A stretch of 64,000 nucleotides of DNA from Allomyces arbusculus (lineage: Eukaryota; Blastocladiomycota; Blastocladiomycetes; Blastocladiales; Blastocladiaceae), in contig JADHYV010000002.1 of the NCBI GenBank assembly GCA_027604705.1, positions 496,001-560,000 on the forward strand. Reading direction: 5' to 3'. The position numbers and the translations under genes were made by a program. Below, piece by piece: positions 33,209 to 43,184 of the stretch (position 1 is the stretch's first letter; every line of letters begins with the position of its first letter). The notes beneath the pieces are model-generated. The model saw nothing but the letters and a program-made list of their open reading frames with translations, was not told the origin of the DNA and searched no databases.

Positions 33209-34948
33209 TCACCGCTTCGTCGTCTTCGTCATCTCAAAGCCGACGTACACGGTCGGCAACCCCTCGACGGTCGGCGTGACCGTTGTCTCCCGCACGACCG
33301 CGCTCACCTTTTCCTGCACCGCTGAGCTCTCCACCGCGGGGGACGCGCCGCGCAACTCGGCCGCGACCTGCACGCCCAAGACGTCCGCGAGCACCGTCTC
33401 CGTATCGCGCACAAACCACTCGAGCCGCGCAACGCCGTACTCCCAGTAATCAAAATCGATTTCGCGGCGGCCGATCATATCGGCTTCGCGCACGACCCCC
33501 CAGAGCCCCCACATGCAATGGCTCAACAGCGTGCCGAGCCGCGCTTCCGCATCGAGGTGCGCAACCACCGCGTCGAGCGACGGTTTCGGGCCGCCGTTAA
33601 TGGTCGTGGTCGCGGTAAAGTACCCGTCGTCATCGTCCTTGGGCGGCGGCGGCGGCGGCGTTGCCGCCGCGGTCCGCGGCCAGTGGCCGCTCGACCGTCC
33701 CGCATACGCTTTCGCGTACGCCTCCAAGAACAGGTGCCGCTGCCGTTCCGACGGCGCAGCACGCGGGTCCAGCACGTGCGGCTCGTCCCCGTGGTAGTCG
33801 GCCATCCACTCGCAGAAATGATTGCCGAAATCGAACGCGCGGTAATTGAACGACGAGTACTCGTAGTCGACAAGAATGATTTCGCCGTTCACGTGGTGCC
33901 GCAAGACGTTGCCGTACTGCAGGTCGTTGTGCGCAAAGACTGTCGCCGCCTTCAAGTGCGAATCGAGCGCGACGCGGATCTTGGCCAGCAGGGAACGCAG
34001 CGTCGGAACGTGCACGGCGCGCTGCGCACGCGCGGTCCGGTCCGGGTAGGTTTCGAGAATCGGGCCGAGCGCAGGGTCGGCCATGGACAGGTACTTGTCG
34101 AGCGTGGCCCAGATTTCCGGGTCGGCATTCCGCCGGTCGGCGAGACCAGGGGAGTGCGGGAAGGATTCGGCGACCGAGTGCAAAGTTGCGAGTTTGGCCG
34201 CAATGAGCGCCGACGTAGGCGGGTCGCGCAAGTCGTGCTTGGTGAGCGTTGCCGCGTCGAGGAATTCCTCGAACCGGCCATTGGCAAAGGTTGCAAGCAA
34301 GCGCGGGCCGTAGCCCGTCTCGGAAAGTTTGCGCAGCCAGTAGATTTCACGTTCGCGCTCGATGTAGTGCTCCATGCCGACGCCGTAGACGCGCAGCAGC
34401 AGCCGACGGGGCACGCACGAGTCGGCCGACCGCGGTAGCGGGAAGTTGGAGGTGGTCGGGACAGCGTTGGACGTCGAGCAGGTCAGCGGCGGGACGGGCG
34501 ACTTGGCCTTCGATTTGGGGTTGGATGGCGAGGACTTGATTGCAGCGGGCGGCAATGCAGCCGCACCCAAGTCAAGATCAAGGTCGTCGAGCGCGCCGTC
34601 GCCGTTCGAGGTCTCGCCGTCATGCACGGCACGCGGGGGCCCGTGCACGGCGTAGATGCAGTTGGTCATGGCGCCCGAAATGCGGACCAACCGGACATCG
34701 CGCGGGTTGGTCACTTGGTCCCACTGCTCCCAGTGCGGCAGGCGCGCGTGGATCAGGCGCAGGACTTGGGCACGCAGTGTCGCCTGGTCGGCCGTCACGT
34801 CGAGCACGTCGCTGCCCGGTTTGGGCGACTTGGGCAGGCGTGACTTGAGCAACTTCTTTTCGCGGTCGGCGCGGTCGAGGTCGGCCTGGTCGGTGCGGTG
34901 GTGCGCGGCCGTGGCCGAGGCCGGCGGCGTGGGCGGCGTCGGCGTCAT
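33209..34948 (-). CDS. CKI1: Choline/ethanolamine kinase
   Basis: Phosphorylates choline and/or ethanolamine with ATP, the first step of the CDP-choline (Kennedy) route to phosphatidylcholine/ethanolamine. Single exon, 579 residues. Motifs: substrate-fold strand VRLVRISGAMTNCIYAV, RRLLLRVYG with IEREREIYWLRKLSETGYG, Brenner's motif HNDLQYGNVL (catalytic Asp342), and the choline-kinase motif ILVDYEYSSFNYRAFDFGNH followed by EW (metal-binding Asp361). An insertion of about 60 low-complexity residues follows the first strands, and a polyproline/acidic insert sits at about residues 420-435. The C-terminal helices (LLSHCMWGLWGVVREADM, FDYWEYGVARLEWFV) are typical. Choline versus ethanolamine preference cannot be decided from sequence alone; the symbol is by family. 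Confidence 0.93.
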   Translation of the reverse strand: MTPTPPTPPASATAAHHRTDQADLDRADREKKLLKSRLPKSPKPGSDVLDVTADQATLRAQVLRLIHARLPHWEQWDQVTNPRDVRLVRISGAMTNCIYAVHGPPRAVHDGETSNGDGALDDLDLDLGAAALPPAAIKSSPSNPKSKAKSPVPPLTCSTSNAVPTTSNFPLPRSADSCVPRRLLLRVYGVGMEHYIEREREIYWLRKLSETGYGPRLLATFANGRFEEFLDAATLTKHDLRDPPTSALIAAKLATLHSVAESFPHSPGLADRRNADPEIWATLDKYLSMADPALGPILETYPDRTARAQRAVHVPTLRSLLAKIRVALDSHLKAATVFAHNDLQYGNVLRHHVNGEIILVDYEYSSFNYRAFDFGNHFCEWMADYHGDEPHVLDPRAAPSERQRHLFLEAYAKAYAGRSSGHWPRTAAATPPPPPPKDDDDGYFTATTTINGGPKPSLDAVVAHLDAEARLGTLLSHCMWGLWGVVREADMIGRREIDFDYWEYGVARLEWFVRDTETVLADVLGVQVAAELRGASPAVESSAVQEKVSAVVRETTVTPTVEGLPTVYVGFEMTKTTKR

Positions 34949-35486
34949 GGCGGCGGCTGTAGCGAGCGCAAGCGAGGGCGAGCGAGAGCGAGTTGGTGCG
35001 GGGGTGCAGGTGCTGCAGACACGGTGGGCGAGGGACGCGTTCCTGGCTGCAGGAGAGAACGAAGGGGCAGGCAGGACGGGTCGCCGTGAAAAATTGAAGG
35101 AAGAGTCCGCCGGGCGAACGGGGCCCTTCGAGGCGTGCGATGCCTCGCGCCGTGCGGTGGACGCCTAGTTGGCGCCAGCACGTGCAGCTGAGGGCTCGCC
35201 CGATCGAAGCGTCGTACGCCTGCACATGCGACCAGCGGCCGACCGCTCTCGCTGTGGCCTTCCATGCAGCCGGCCTGCTGCGCGCTCGCCCTCGCCCCCC
35301 ATCTCGACGACGACGACGATTGCTGCGACCTCCACGGCGCTCCCCACCGGCGCCGACCTGCTGCAACCGCCCGCATTCAGCTTCCGCCTGCCCCCCCGCC
35401 CGCAATTCCGACCTGCTGCACTTGCCGCCGCCCGCCCATCTGCCGCCACCGCCACCCCTCCCTGCCACGACCGGCTCCGACTCCCG
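34949..35486. promoter_or_regulatory. Divergent promoter interval, choline kinase (-) and coiled-coil gene (+)
   Basis: 538 bp between opposing start codons. An open frame on the plus strand runs into the coiled-coil first exon from 35169, so that gene could start up to about 105 codons earlier, but composition before 35487 is less protein-like. Confidence 0.4.
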
Positions 35487-38400
35487 ATGCTCGGCCGCAA
35501 CGCCGCCGCCGCACGCAAGCCGGCGCGGCCCACGGCGCCCGCGCACCGCCCGAGCTCAGCGTCGTCGTCGGCCGCTGGCACGCGGCGCCCGCCAAGTGCC
35601 AATGCCAACAATACCAAGCCAACGCGCGCGTCGCCCGTCCCGCCGCCCGTCCCGCCCCCACCGCCGCTCCCGCCGGTGTCGGTCAACAATAACGACGATG
35701 ACGACAATGCCATGGACACGGATCACGTTCCCGCGAATGCCAACGACGAGCTCGACAGCGGCAACACGTCGTTCATGCTCGGCGACGGCGAAGACGACAG
35801 CATCATGGTCGTCGACGACACGCTCGCGTCGGCGCTCGACCACGACGACGATCACGACGGTACGCGACCCCTGCACCTTCCCCACCTGGATGTCTGTTGG
35901 TTGACGGAACGTGCGCTGCGCCCGCCCAACCGGCAGACCCGTTCCCGCTCGACCACGCGCACCTCTCCCCGTCGCCAAGCGGCCGCATGATTGCTGACGA
36001 CCTCGCGTCCCGCCGGTCGCACTCGTCTCTCTCAGACCACGGCGGTAACGGGTCGCAGGCCGGCTCCAGTGGGAATCCCAACGGCGCGGCCAATGGCGCG
36101 GCACGCCACCCGGCCGAGCGCAAGGCGCCCGGTGAAGGCGTTCGGTGGAAGCGTGAGGTATGTGCTTGTGAAGAGCGGTGTAGCCCTCACGGAGTGATCA
36201 CGCCCCCTGACCTGACCGCAACCCTGACGTAGGTCGACAAGATGTCGCAGCAGCTGCACATTACCCAAAAAGTGTTTCAAAAGGAACTCGAGCAGGACAA
36301 GGTGCGCATCACGCAGCTCGACGCCAACACCAAAGCGCTCAAGCGCACCATCTCGTCGCTGCGGTCGCAGATCCAGCTCAAGGACAACCAAGTCCTGCAG
36401 CTCACGGGCCAAGTCGACGCCTACCAGCAGCAGGCCGACAAGTTTGAGCGCCGGTGTGCAATGCTCGAGGCCAAATCGCGGTCCGCCGCCGCGTTACACG
36501 TCAAGGCCAAAGATGCCGAACGCACGCGCGCCGAAGTCGATCGGCTCAAGGCCGACTTGCAGGCGAAAGAGGCCGAACTCGCGACGATACACCAGGCACA
36601 CGACGCGCGCGTGGCCGAGATCGCTGCGCAGATGGCGGCCATCACGCAGGAACGCGACCATTTCGCGCGCGATAACCAGGCGCTCGAGGCCAAGTGTCGC
36701 GACGTGAAACACCATGCCGAGCAACTCATGGCCGCGCACGCGGCGCTCAAGGACCAGGCGGCGCGCGACCAGGCGCAACTCGCACAGGAGACCATGCGCG
36801 CGCGCGCCGAGACCGACGCGTTGCGTGTTCAGATCGAAGCGGCGGCGGGCGAAGTCGCCGAACGCGAGCGCGCGCTCGCGCACGTGCAGGCCGAACTCGA
36901 TTCGGTGAAGCGCGACGCGGAAAAGGCGCACGCCGACGCACAGGCCGCGCTCGATCGTGCGCGGACGACCCTCGCGCAGGCGAAGGACGAGGTGCAGCGC
37001 GCGCAGCGCGACGCGCAGGCGCGGGTCGAGTTGCTGGAGCGGCAGCTTGCGCAAGTGACGGCCGAACTGACGCAGCTGCGGGAAGAGCATGCGGCTGACC
37101 AGAAACGCGCCTCCGAGGAACTCGCCAATGTGCAGCACCGCGGGCAGGCGCAGCTCGACCAGCTCGCGGCGGACGTGGCAGCAGCGCGCAAGGACGCCGA
37201 GACTGCACGCAATGATGCGCGACAGGCTGTTGACCAGGCGCGTGCGGACGCGCAGGCCAAGGTCGACCGACTCCGTGCGCAATTTGCCGACGAGCGCGCG
37301 CGTCTCGAGCGCGACGCGCAGCGTGCGATTGATGCGGCGCAGCACACGACACACGATGAATTGGCCGCCGCACATGCACGGGAGCTCGAGGCTATGCGCG
37401 CGGAGCTTGCGGCGACGCACGCGGTCGAACTCGCGAGCGCGCAGGCCGAGATTGATCGGCGCGAAGCACAGGCCGCGACGGACCGCGCCCGGATCGAGCG
37501 CGAGGCGCAGAACGCGATTGCAGCGGCCAAGCAGGCTGCGCGCGAGGAGCAGAGCAAGGCCGACCGGATGCGCGCGCAGATGGCGGCCGAACGCACGCGG
37601 ATGGAACAGGAGGCGCAGAGGGCGATTGAGGCCGCGCAGCAGGCCGCGCGCGATGAGCAGGTCAAGGTCGAGCGCCTGCGTGCGCAGTTTACGGACGAGC
37701 GCGCTCGGCTCGAACGTGAGGCGCAAAGGGCGATTGACGCGGCCAAGCAAACGACGCACGAGGAATTGGCGGCGGCGCACGCGAGGGAACTCGAGTCGGT
37801 GCGTGCCGACGCCGAGTCGCGTGTTTCGGCCGCGCAGCATGCCCTGGTCGCGGTACAGGCCGAGCACGCGGCACTCTCCGAAGCTTGGGAGGTTGAACGT
37901 ACCTCGCTTGCCGGCGACCGCAACGCATGGCGCGAGCGTGCCGATCGCGCAGCGGCCGAGCGCGACCAGTTTGCAAACGAGGCCCGCGCCGAAATCGACC
38001 GGCTCACGACTGCGCTCAACTCTGAGCGTGATGCCCGCACCAAGGACACGGCCACGCACGACCAGCTCACCGCCGAGTCCCGTGCCGAAATCGACCGGCT
38101 GTCTGCCGCACTCGCCGCCGAGCGCGACGCTCGTGCCCAGGATACGTCCGACCGCGACCAGCAAATCGCTGATGCTCGTGCTGAGATCAACCGTCTTTCG
38201 TCCGCTCTCACCACCGAGCGCGACGCGCGTTTGCAAGTTGCTTCCGAGCGCGACCATTTCGTCACGGAAGCGCGCGCCGAAATCGACCGGCTCGCCAAGA
38301 CCCTTGCGCAGGACAAGGCCAACGCCGAGCAGCTCGCCGACCAGCTCGCCGAGGCCGCGCACGCGCACGAGCAAGCGGTGCAAATGCTGCGTGAGGAACT

Positions 38401-41400
38401 CGACCGTGAGCGTGAGCGGTTCGAGACCGAGTGGACTCGCCGCGAGGACCAGGTCGCGCACGAGTATGCGACGCGCGAGGAAGAAGCCAGGATGGAGCAC
38501 GAGACGGCCATCGAGCAGATGCGCGACGAGCACGCGGCCGAAATGGAGCTCGCGCAGCGGCAGTTCAAGGTGCAGCTGGCCAATGAGCTTGCGACCTACG
38601 AGGAGGAGTGGGCTGGCACGCACCAGACGGCTATTGAGCAGCTGCGCGCCGAGCATGCGGCACAGGTCGATGCGATGCGGCAGCAGTTTGACGCACAACT
38701 CGCGCAGGTGCACGCCGAGGCCGCTGAGCGGCAGGCCGCGTGGGAGCGCGAGCATCATGCGGATGTGGCGGCTGCGCGGCAAGAGTGGCAGCAGAAGTGG
38801 GATGCCGAAGTTGAGCGGATCACGGCGCAGCATCAGGCTGAACTCGCCGCGCACGACGCGCAGTTGCAGGCGCAGCTCGACGCCGTCCAGCAGCAGGCGC
38901 GCAAGGTCCAGGCCGAGTGGAGCCACGATCACGACCAGCTGCAGGCGGCACTCGAGGCGGCTCAGTCGACGTGCGCGCGTCTGGAAGCGTCGGTCGCGGT
39001 CTTGCAGAACGAGCTCGGCGACGTGTCGGCGGCGCGCGCTGCACTCGAGACCGACTTTGCTGACAACCAGGCGTCGCTCGATGCCCGCGTCGCCGACTTG
39101 GAAGCCGCGCACGCCCAGATTGCCGCGCTGCAGGCGCACATTGCCGAGCGCGACGCCCAGCTGTCCGCTGCATCAGCTCAGATCGAGGTGCTCCAGGCAC
39201 AGGTCGCCGACCGCGACCAGACCATCCGTGCCATTGAGGCCCAAGTGCACGCATTGCGCGAAGATATGGGCCGGTCGGCCAGCGAACACGTTGCGCATCT
39301 CGAGGCAATGCGTGCCGAGCACGCGGCGGTTGTGTCGGAGCGCGATGCACTCGCTCAGGAGGTCCAGGACGCGACCAACGCGCACGGTAGTGTCTTGCAA
39401 GAGCTCGAGGTCATGCGGTCAGAGCACGCGTCGATCGTGTCGGAGCGCGATGCGCTCGCCCAGCAAGTCGAGGACACGGCCCGTGCGCACAGCAACGTTG
39501 CCCAGGAGCTCGAGGCCGTTCGGTCCGAGCACGCGGCGGTCACGCGCGAGCGCGAGATGCTTACGCAACAGGTCCAGGACGCGGCGAACGCGCACGGGAC
39601 CGTGGCGCAAGAACTCGAGGCGATTCGGTCCGAGCACGCCGCTATCGTGCACGAGCGCGACACTCTGGCGCAGCAAGTGCAAGATGCGACCAGTGCGCAC
39701 AGCAATATCGCGCAAGAGCTCGGGTCGGTCCAGCAGACGCTCGCACAACTGCGCGCCGAGTACGACGCGGCGGCCAGCCGCGTGCAGAACATGTCCGAGC
39801 ATATTCAGACCGTCGAGGCCCAGCTGCAATCGGCGCGCGACCAGCAGGTGAAAACCGAGTCGACGGCCGAGCAGTTGCATCACGAGTTGCAGGAGGTAAA
39901 TGGCCGTGCTGCCGAGTTGGAAGAGGCGCGGGATCGGCTGCTGGGGCTCGTCGAGCAGATGCAGGAGGAACACAACGAGTCGGCGCGGGATTACGACGGC
40001 AAGGTTGCCACGCTCGAGAGCACTGTTGCGGACCTCAAAGCGTCGCTCGCTGGTCGGGTCGCGCAAGTCGCGGATCTGGAGCAGCAAGTGCACGAGCTGC
40101 AGTCGCAAGGGCGCGCCCTTCAGGACGAGTACCAGCGCATCGTCGCTAACCGCGACCAACTCCAGCAACAAGTGGCCGCTCTCGACGTGCAGCTTCGCCA
40201 AGGGACCGAGCGGGAGCAATCGACCGTTTCTGCGTTGCGCACGCAGCTGTCCAACCTCGAGGCTGAGGCGACGCGGCACGTCGAGCGTCTCCAACAGCAG
40301 CTGGCTGCTGCGCAACAAGAGACTGCCGACACGCGGCAACGTCTGGACCAGGCGCAGGCCGAGTTGGAGGCCGTTTCGGCCAACCTCAAGGCCACCCATG
40401 GGTCCTTGTCAGCCGAAGCGAGGTCACTGCGTGACGCCCTAAGCCACTACCGCATGCTTCTCCGCGAAGTTTTCGCCAAGCTCGATGCTGAGCGCGATGC
40501 CCGCGAGAAAGTCGAGTGGGAGCTCAAGCACAAGGACGCGCTTCGCGTCGCGGACGACGACCCAGCCGTGCGCGACTACGAGCGGTATCTCAAGCAACTG
40601 GGTGAGTACGAGCTGCGTGTAGCCCTCGAGCTCGCCGTCAGTGCATCGCAAATGCTGCCGCTGGTAGCGGAGCAAGTCGTGGACGAGCGCAACTCGGCAG
40701 CCGATGAGCGCATGTTTGTTGTATTGCTCGACACGCTGCTCGTGGGCGAGTCGACGGACCGTGCCGGCGCCGAGGCGCACTTAATGAGGTTGGTCCACAG
40801 GAGTTTGCGCGATTCCACGCCCGTGGCGGAGCACTTTGTCGTCGTGGCCCCGGACTCGGGCGCTGTCACGTTCGCAACACAATGTCTCGACTGGATCCAA
40901 GGCGTGCTCGCCGACTACGAGGCGACCATGGCCAACATGGCCGCGTCGCTCGCGCGGTCCGTGAGCCCCGAGCTCGCCGACCAGCTGGCCTCGCAGAACC
41001 ACGCGCTGCGGACGCACGTTGACGAGCTCGAGGTGATGCTGACGCAGACACGCAACGCCTACACGACGCTCGAGCGCGTTCATGGTGACATGCAGTCACG
41101 GCTCGCCGAGTACCAGACGATCGTCGAGGAAAAGGCGGCGCTCGAGCGCGACCTGGCGTCGGTCGAGCAACTCAATGCCGATCTGCTCGGGCACCAGAAC
41201 CCGAATCAAAAGATCCGGCACGTGGCGCGCATGCGCGAGGAACTGCACAAGTTCAAGGACATGTCGATGCAGCTCGCGCGCGCGCGCGATCAGGCGCTCG
41301 CACGGGTCACGGAACTCGAGGCCGAACTCGACTTGTACCGCGCGCAGGTCGCGCCACGGCACTCGGGTGCGTCAGGTAGTAGTTTCACGGCGGCACGTGG

Positions 41401-41629
41401 CGCCGCGTTCCCACAGCAAGCACCCACATTGGCCATGGCGACCCCCGCACCGGCTGCGTTGGCGTCGTCATCGACGACGGGCAAGGGGCCACGGTTTTTG
41501 CGCAATTTGTGGTCGGGCGCGGGGACGGGCAACTCGAATGCCGCGGCCAATGGCGCCAACGCGAGGACACCGTTGATGGCCGGGCAGGATGAGAATATGC
41601 TCATGGACGAAAGCGGCAGCGCGGCATGA
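35487..41629 (+). CDS. Giant coiled-coil protein with HMMR/KIF15-type C-terminal motif
   Basis: Exons 35487-35859, 35937-36157 and 36233-41629 give 1,996 residues; phases fit (donors GTACGC and GTATGT). The first 200 residues are disordered and acidic/proline-rich. From about residue 199 (VDKMSQQLHITQKVFQKELE) to about 1900 the chain is almost unbroken coiled coil, alanine/glutamate/arginine-rich, with internal tandem repeats of 32 and 35 residues. A globular-looking break (RMFVVLLDTLLVGESTD, APDSGAVTFATQCLDWIQGV) lies near residues 1690-1760. At about 1849 is LLGHQNPNQKIRHV followed by MREELHKF, a close match to the LLGHQN-KQKI-HV-KLK-EN motif at the C-terminus of HMMR (RHAMM) and kinesin KIF15. 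No kinesin motor is present. By family knowledge such proteins bind the spindle and microtubule organising centres; that role here is inference. No membrane segment or signal peptide. Confidence 0.85.
37961..38344 (+). repeat. Four tandem 96-bp coding repeats
   Basis: Four 32-residue units, each with the core RAEIDRL or RAEINRL and SERDAR or similar, start at 37961, 38057, 38153 and 38249. They lie in the coiled-coil gene and keep reading frame. Divergence between units suggests old duplication. Confidence 0.85.
39308..39727 (+). repeat. Four tandem 105-bp coding repeats
   Basis: Four 35-residue units (five heptads each) begin at 39308, 39413, 39518 and 39623 with RAEHAAV or RSEHA.. and continue ERDALAQ.VQDA..AH. 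Unit length is exactly 105 bp throughout, so the heptad register is preserved. Confidence 0.9.
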
Positions 41630-43184
41630 AGCGGTTGATGAGCCGAGTGTGTATTTATTTTGCCGCCATCTTTCTTGCTTTGTTATCATGTTCTTGCATT
41701 CTCTTGGATCATCAATTCTCGCGACGGTGCTCAAGTCACAACAGATATACTAGCGTGTAGTTTTGTTGCACCCCACGGTTGAGCAGTCTCAGTCCATGGT
41801 GTTTAGTGTTGAGTGGACGGGCCATGAGCTCCAAGCGCGTCCCGCGAGCGCATGCCAGGTACCGAGAATGGATGCGTCGGGCCCAGAAACGTGTGAAGCT
41901 GACAAACGTCAGCACTCGATACATGCGACACGCCTTTGCCTCCGACCTTCTGATAAAAGAAGGCATTTCGATAGATCAGTTCTACCAGGTCAACCATTCG
42001 TGGCGCGTCATGCTCAACACGTCTCGTTCGAGCGTGGCTCGCCATCGTTCCCTCTGCAGACGATATACGTCACCGTCTGGAGCTGTCCCTAGTCGATGCC
42101 GGTACGATACCACTATCCTTTGGCTGGAGATAGACAAAAAGCGCAGAGAGAACACTGCTCGTTATCAAACAAGGGGGACACCCTGCGTTGTGAGTAAGAC
42201 GCATGGCACGCACAGGCTCGGGGCCGCGAGCGCCAAGAACAACACGGCGAGGCGTCCAGCCTGGTTGTGTAGCGCCCGCCCGCTGCACTGCTCGTCGAGT
42301 TGGCGCTCAAGGGTGGTGCGGAAGAGGAGCAGCTCATTAACATGGTCGATGACGACGCTGTGCATGCATTCGAGTCGTGGGGACGGCATTGTACAGATAG
42401 CGTTCGAGTCCGTGTTTTTCGTTGAGTGGGTCATCTTGTCAGGCCTGGATTGCCGTGTGTTGGCGTGAACTGTGTCGGAACCGGGCTGGTGACTCACACC
42501 TTGCAGCGCATTCATGTTACGCAGATACAGTACAAGACTGCTGAGGTCATATTGGGTCACTTTGGCGATCCGCAGCGCAGTGTCGGAGCGTGAGCCCCAG
42601 GGTAATCAATATCAATCTCCTGACCTCAGGAGGTTGATATTTGTTACTTTGGGTTGGCGGGGTGTTGAGCAAAAGCAACCAGCAAGGGCCAAGAGCAGCG
42701 TAGGGTCAAGAGTGGCGGGTGCGGATCGGCAACGTCTACGCTTGATATTCAAGTTGACTTTTGTAGTCATGAGATGAGGAGTGAGAAGGACGCATTTCCT
42801 GGAGCTTGTACTGTCACCCAGAAGCGGCTCGTCACGATGTGGAGCGTAACGCCGCCACTTGATCGCAGTCGCTGGCCGGACGAGCCGCGATTTCCATATT
42901 GAACGCAGAGTCCCATTGTACGCACTACTTGTTCTTCATGTTGAAGAAACGGTGTTCGCTGGACGATGGGCGCATGCTCTGTGCACATTTGTGTTGCTGG
43001 CGGTTTCAGCGACTTGAATGGCGCTGATGAATTCCGCTGGCATTCACAGCAAAGCAGCGCATTGTTAACGCGATGCCAGGAAATGGGTGAAGCCTCTAGT
43101 TCATGGAATCATGGCTCTTCACTAGCTATTCTCCTGGCATCGGTTCTCCATCCGTCCTTAAAAAACCCTTCCTATATGTATGGG
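41630..43184. other. Convergent intergenic region, coiled-coil gene (+) and channel B (-)
   Basis: 1.55 kb, lower GC, between two converging stop codons. Holds an inverted repeat at 42608-42641. A 229-codon open frame on the plus strand starts at 41779 (with MSSKRVPRAHARYREWM inside), but no family could be assigned and its 3' half looks random. Nothing else is supported. Confidence 0.5.
42608..42641. repeat. Near-perfect inverted repeat (hairpin)
   Basis: Arms of 16 bases (left arm begins aatatcaatctcctga) are separated by a two-base CC loop. Fifteen positions are Watson-Crick and one is a G-T wobble. The stem is AT-rich at the base with a CTCCTGA/TCAGGAG core, and lies in the intergenic space between two converging genes. 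Confidence 0.85.

Noticed and set aside
36494-39139. Long minus-strand open frames antisense to the coiled-coil gene
   Set aside because: They arise from high GC and repetitive codons. Their leucine/arginine-rich translations mirror the coiled coil and contain no domain.
41779-42468. 229-codon open frame with MSSKRVPRAHARYREWM, faintly LYR-protein-like
   Set aside because: The LYR-like match is only a few residues, the second half looks random, and no splice structure or family length supports it.
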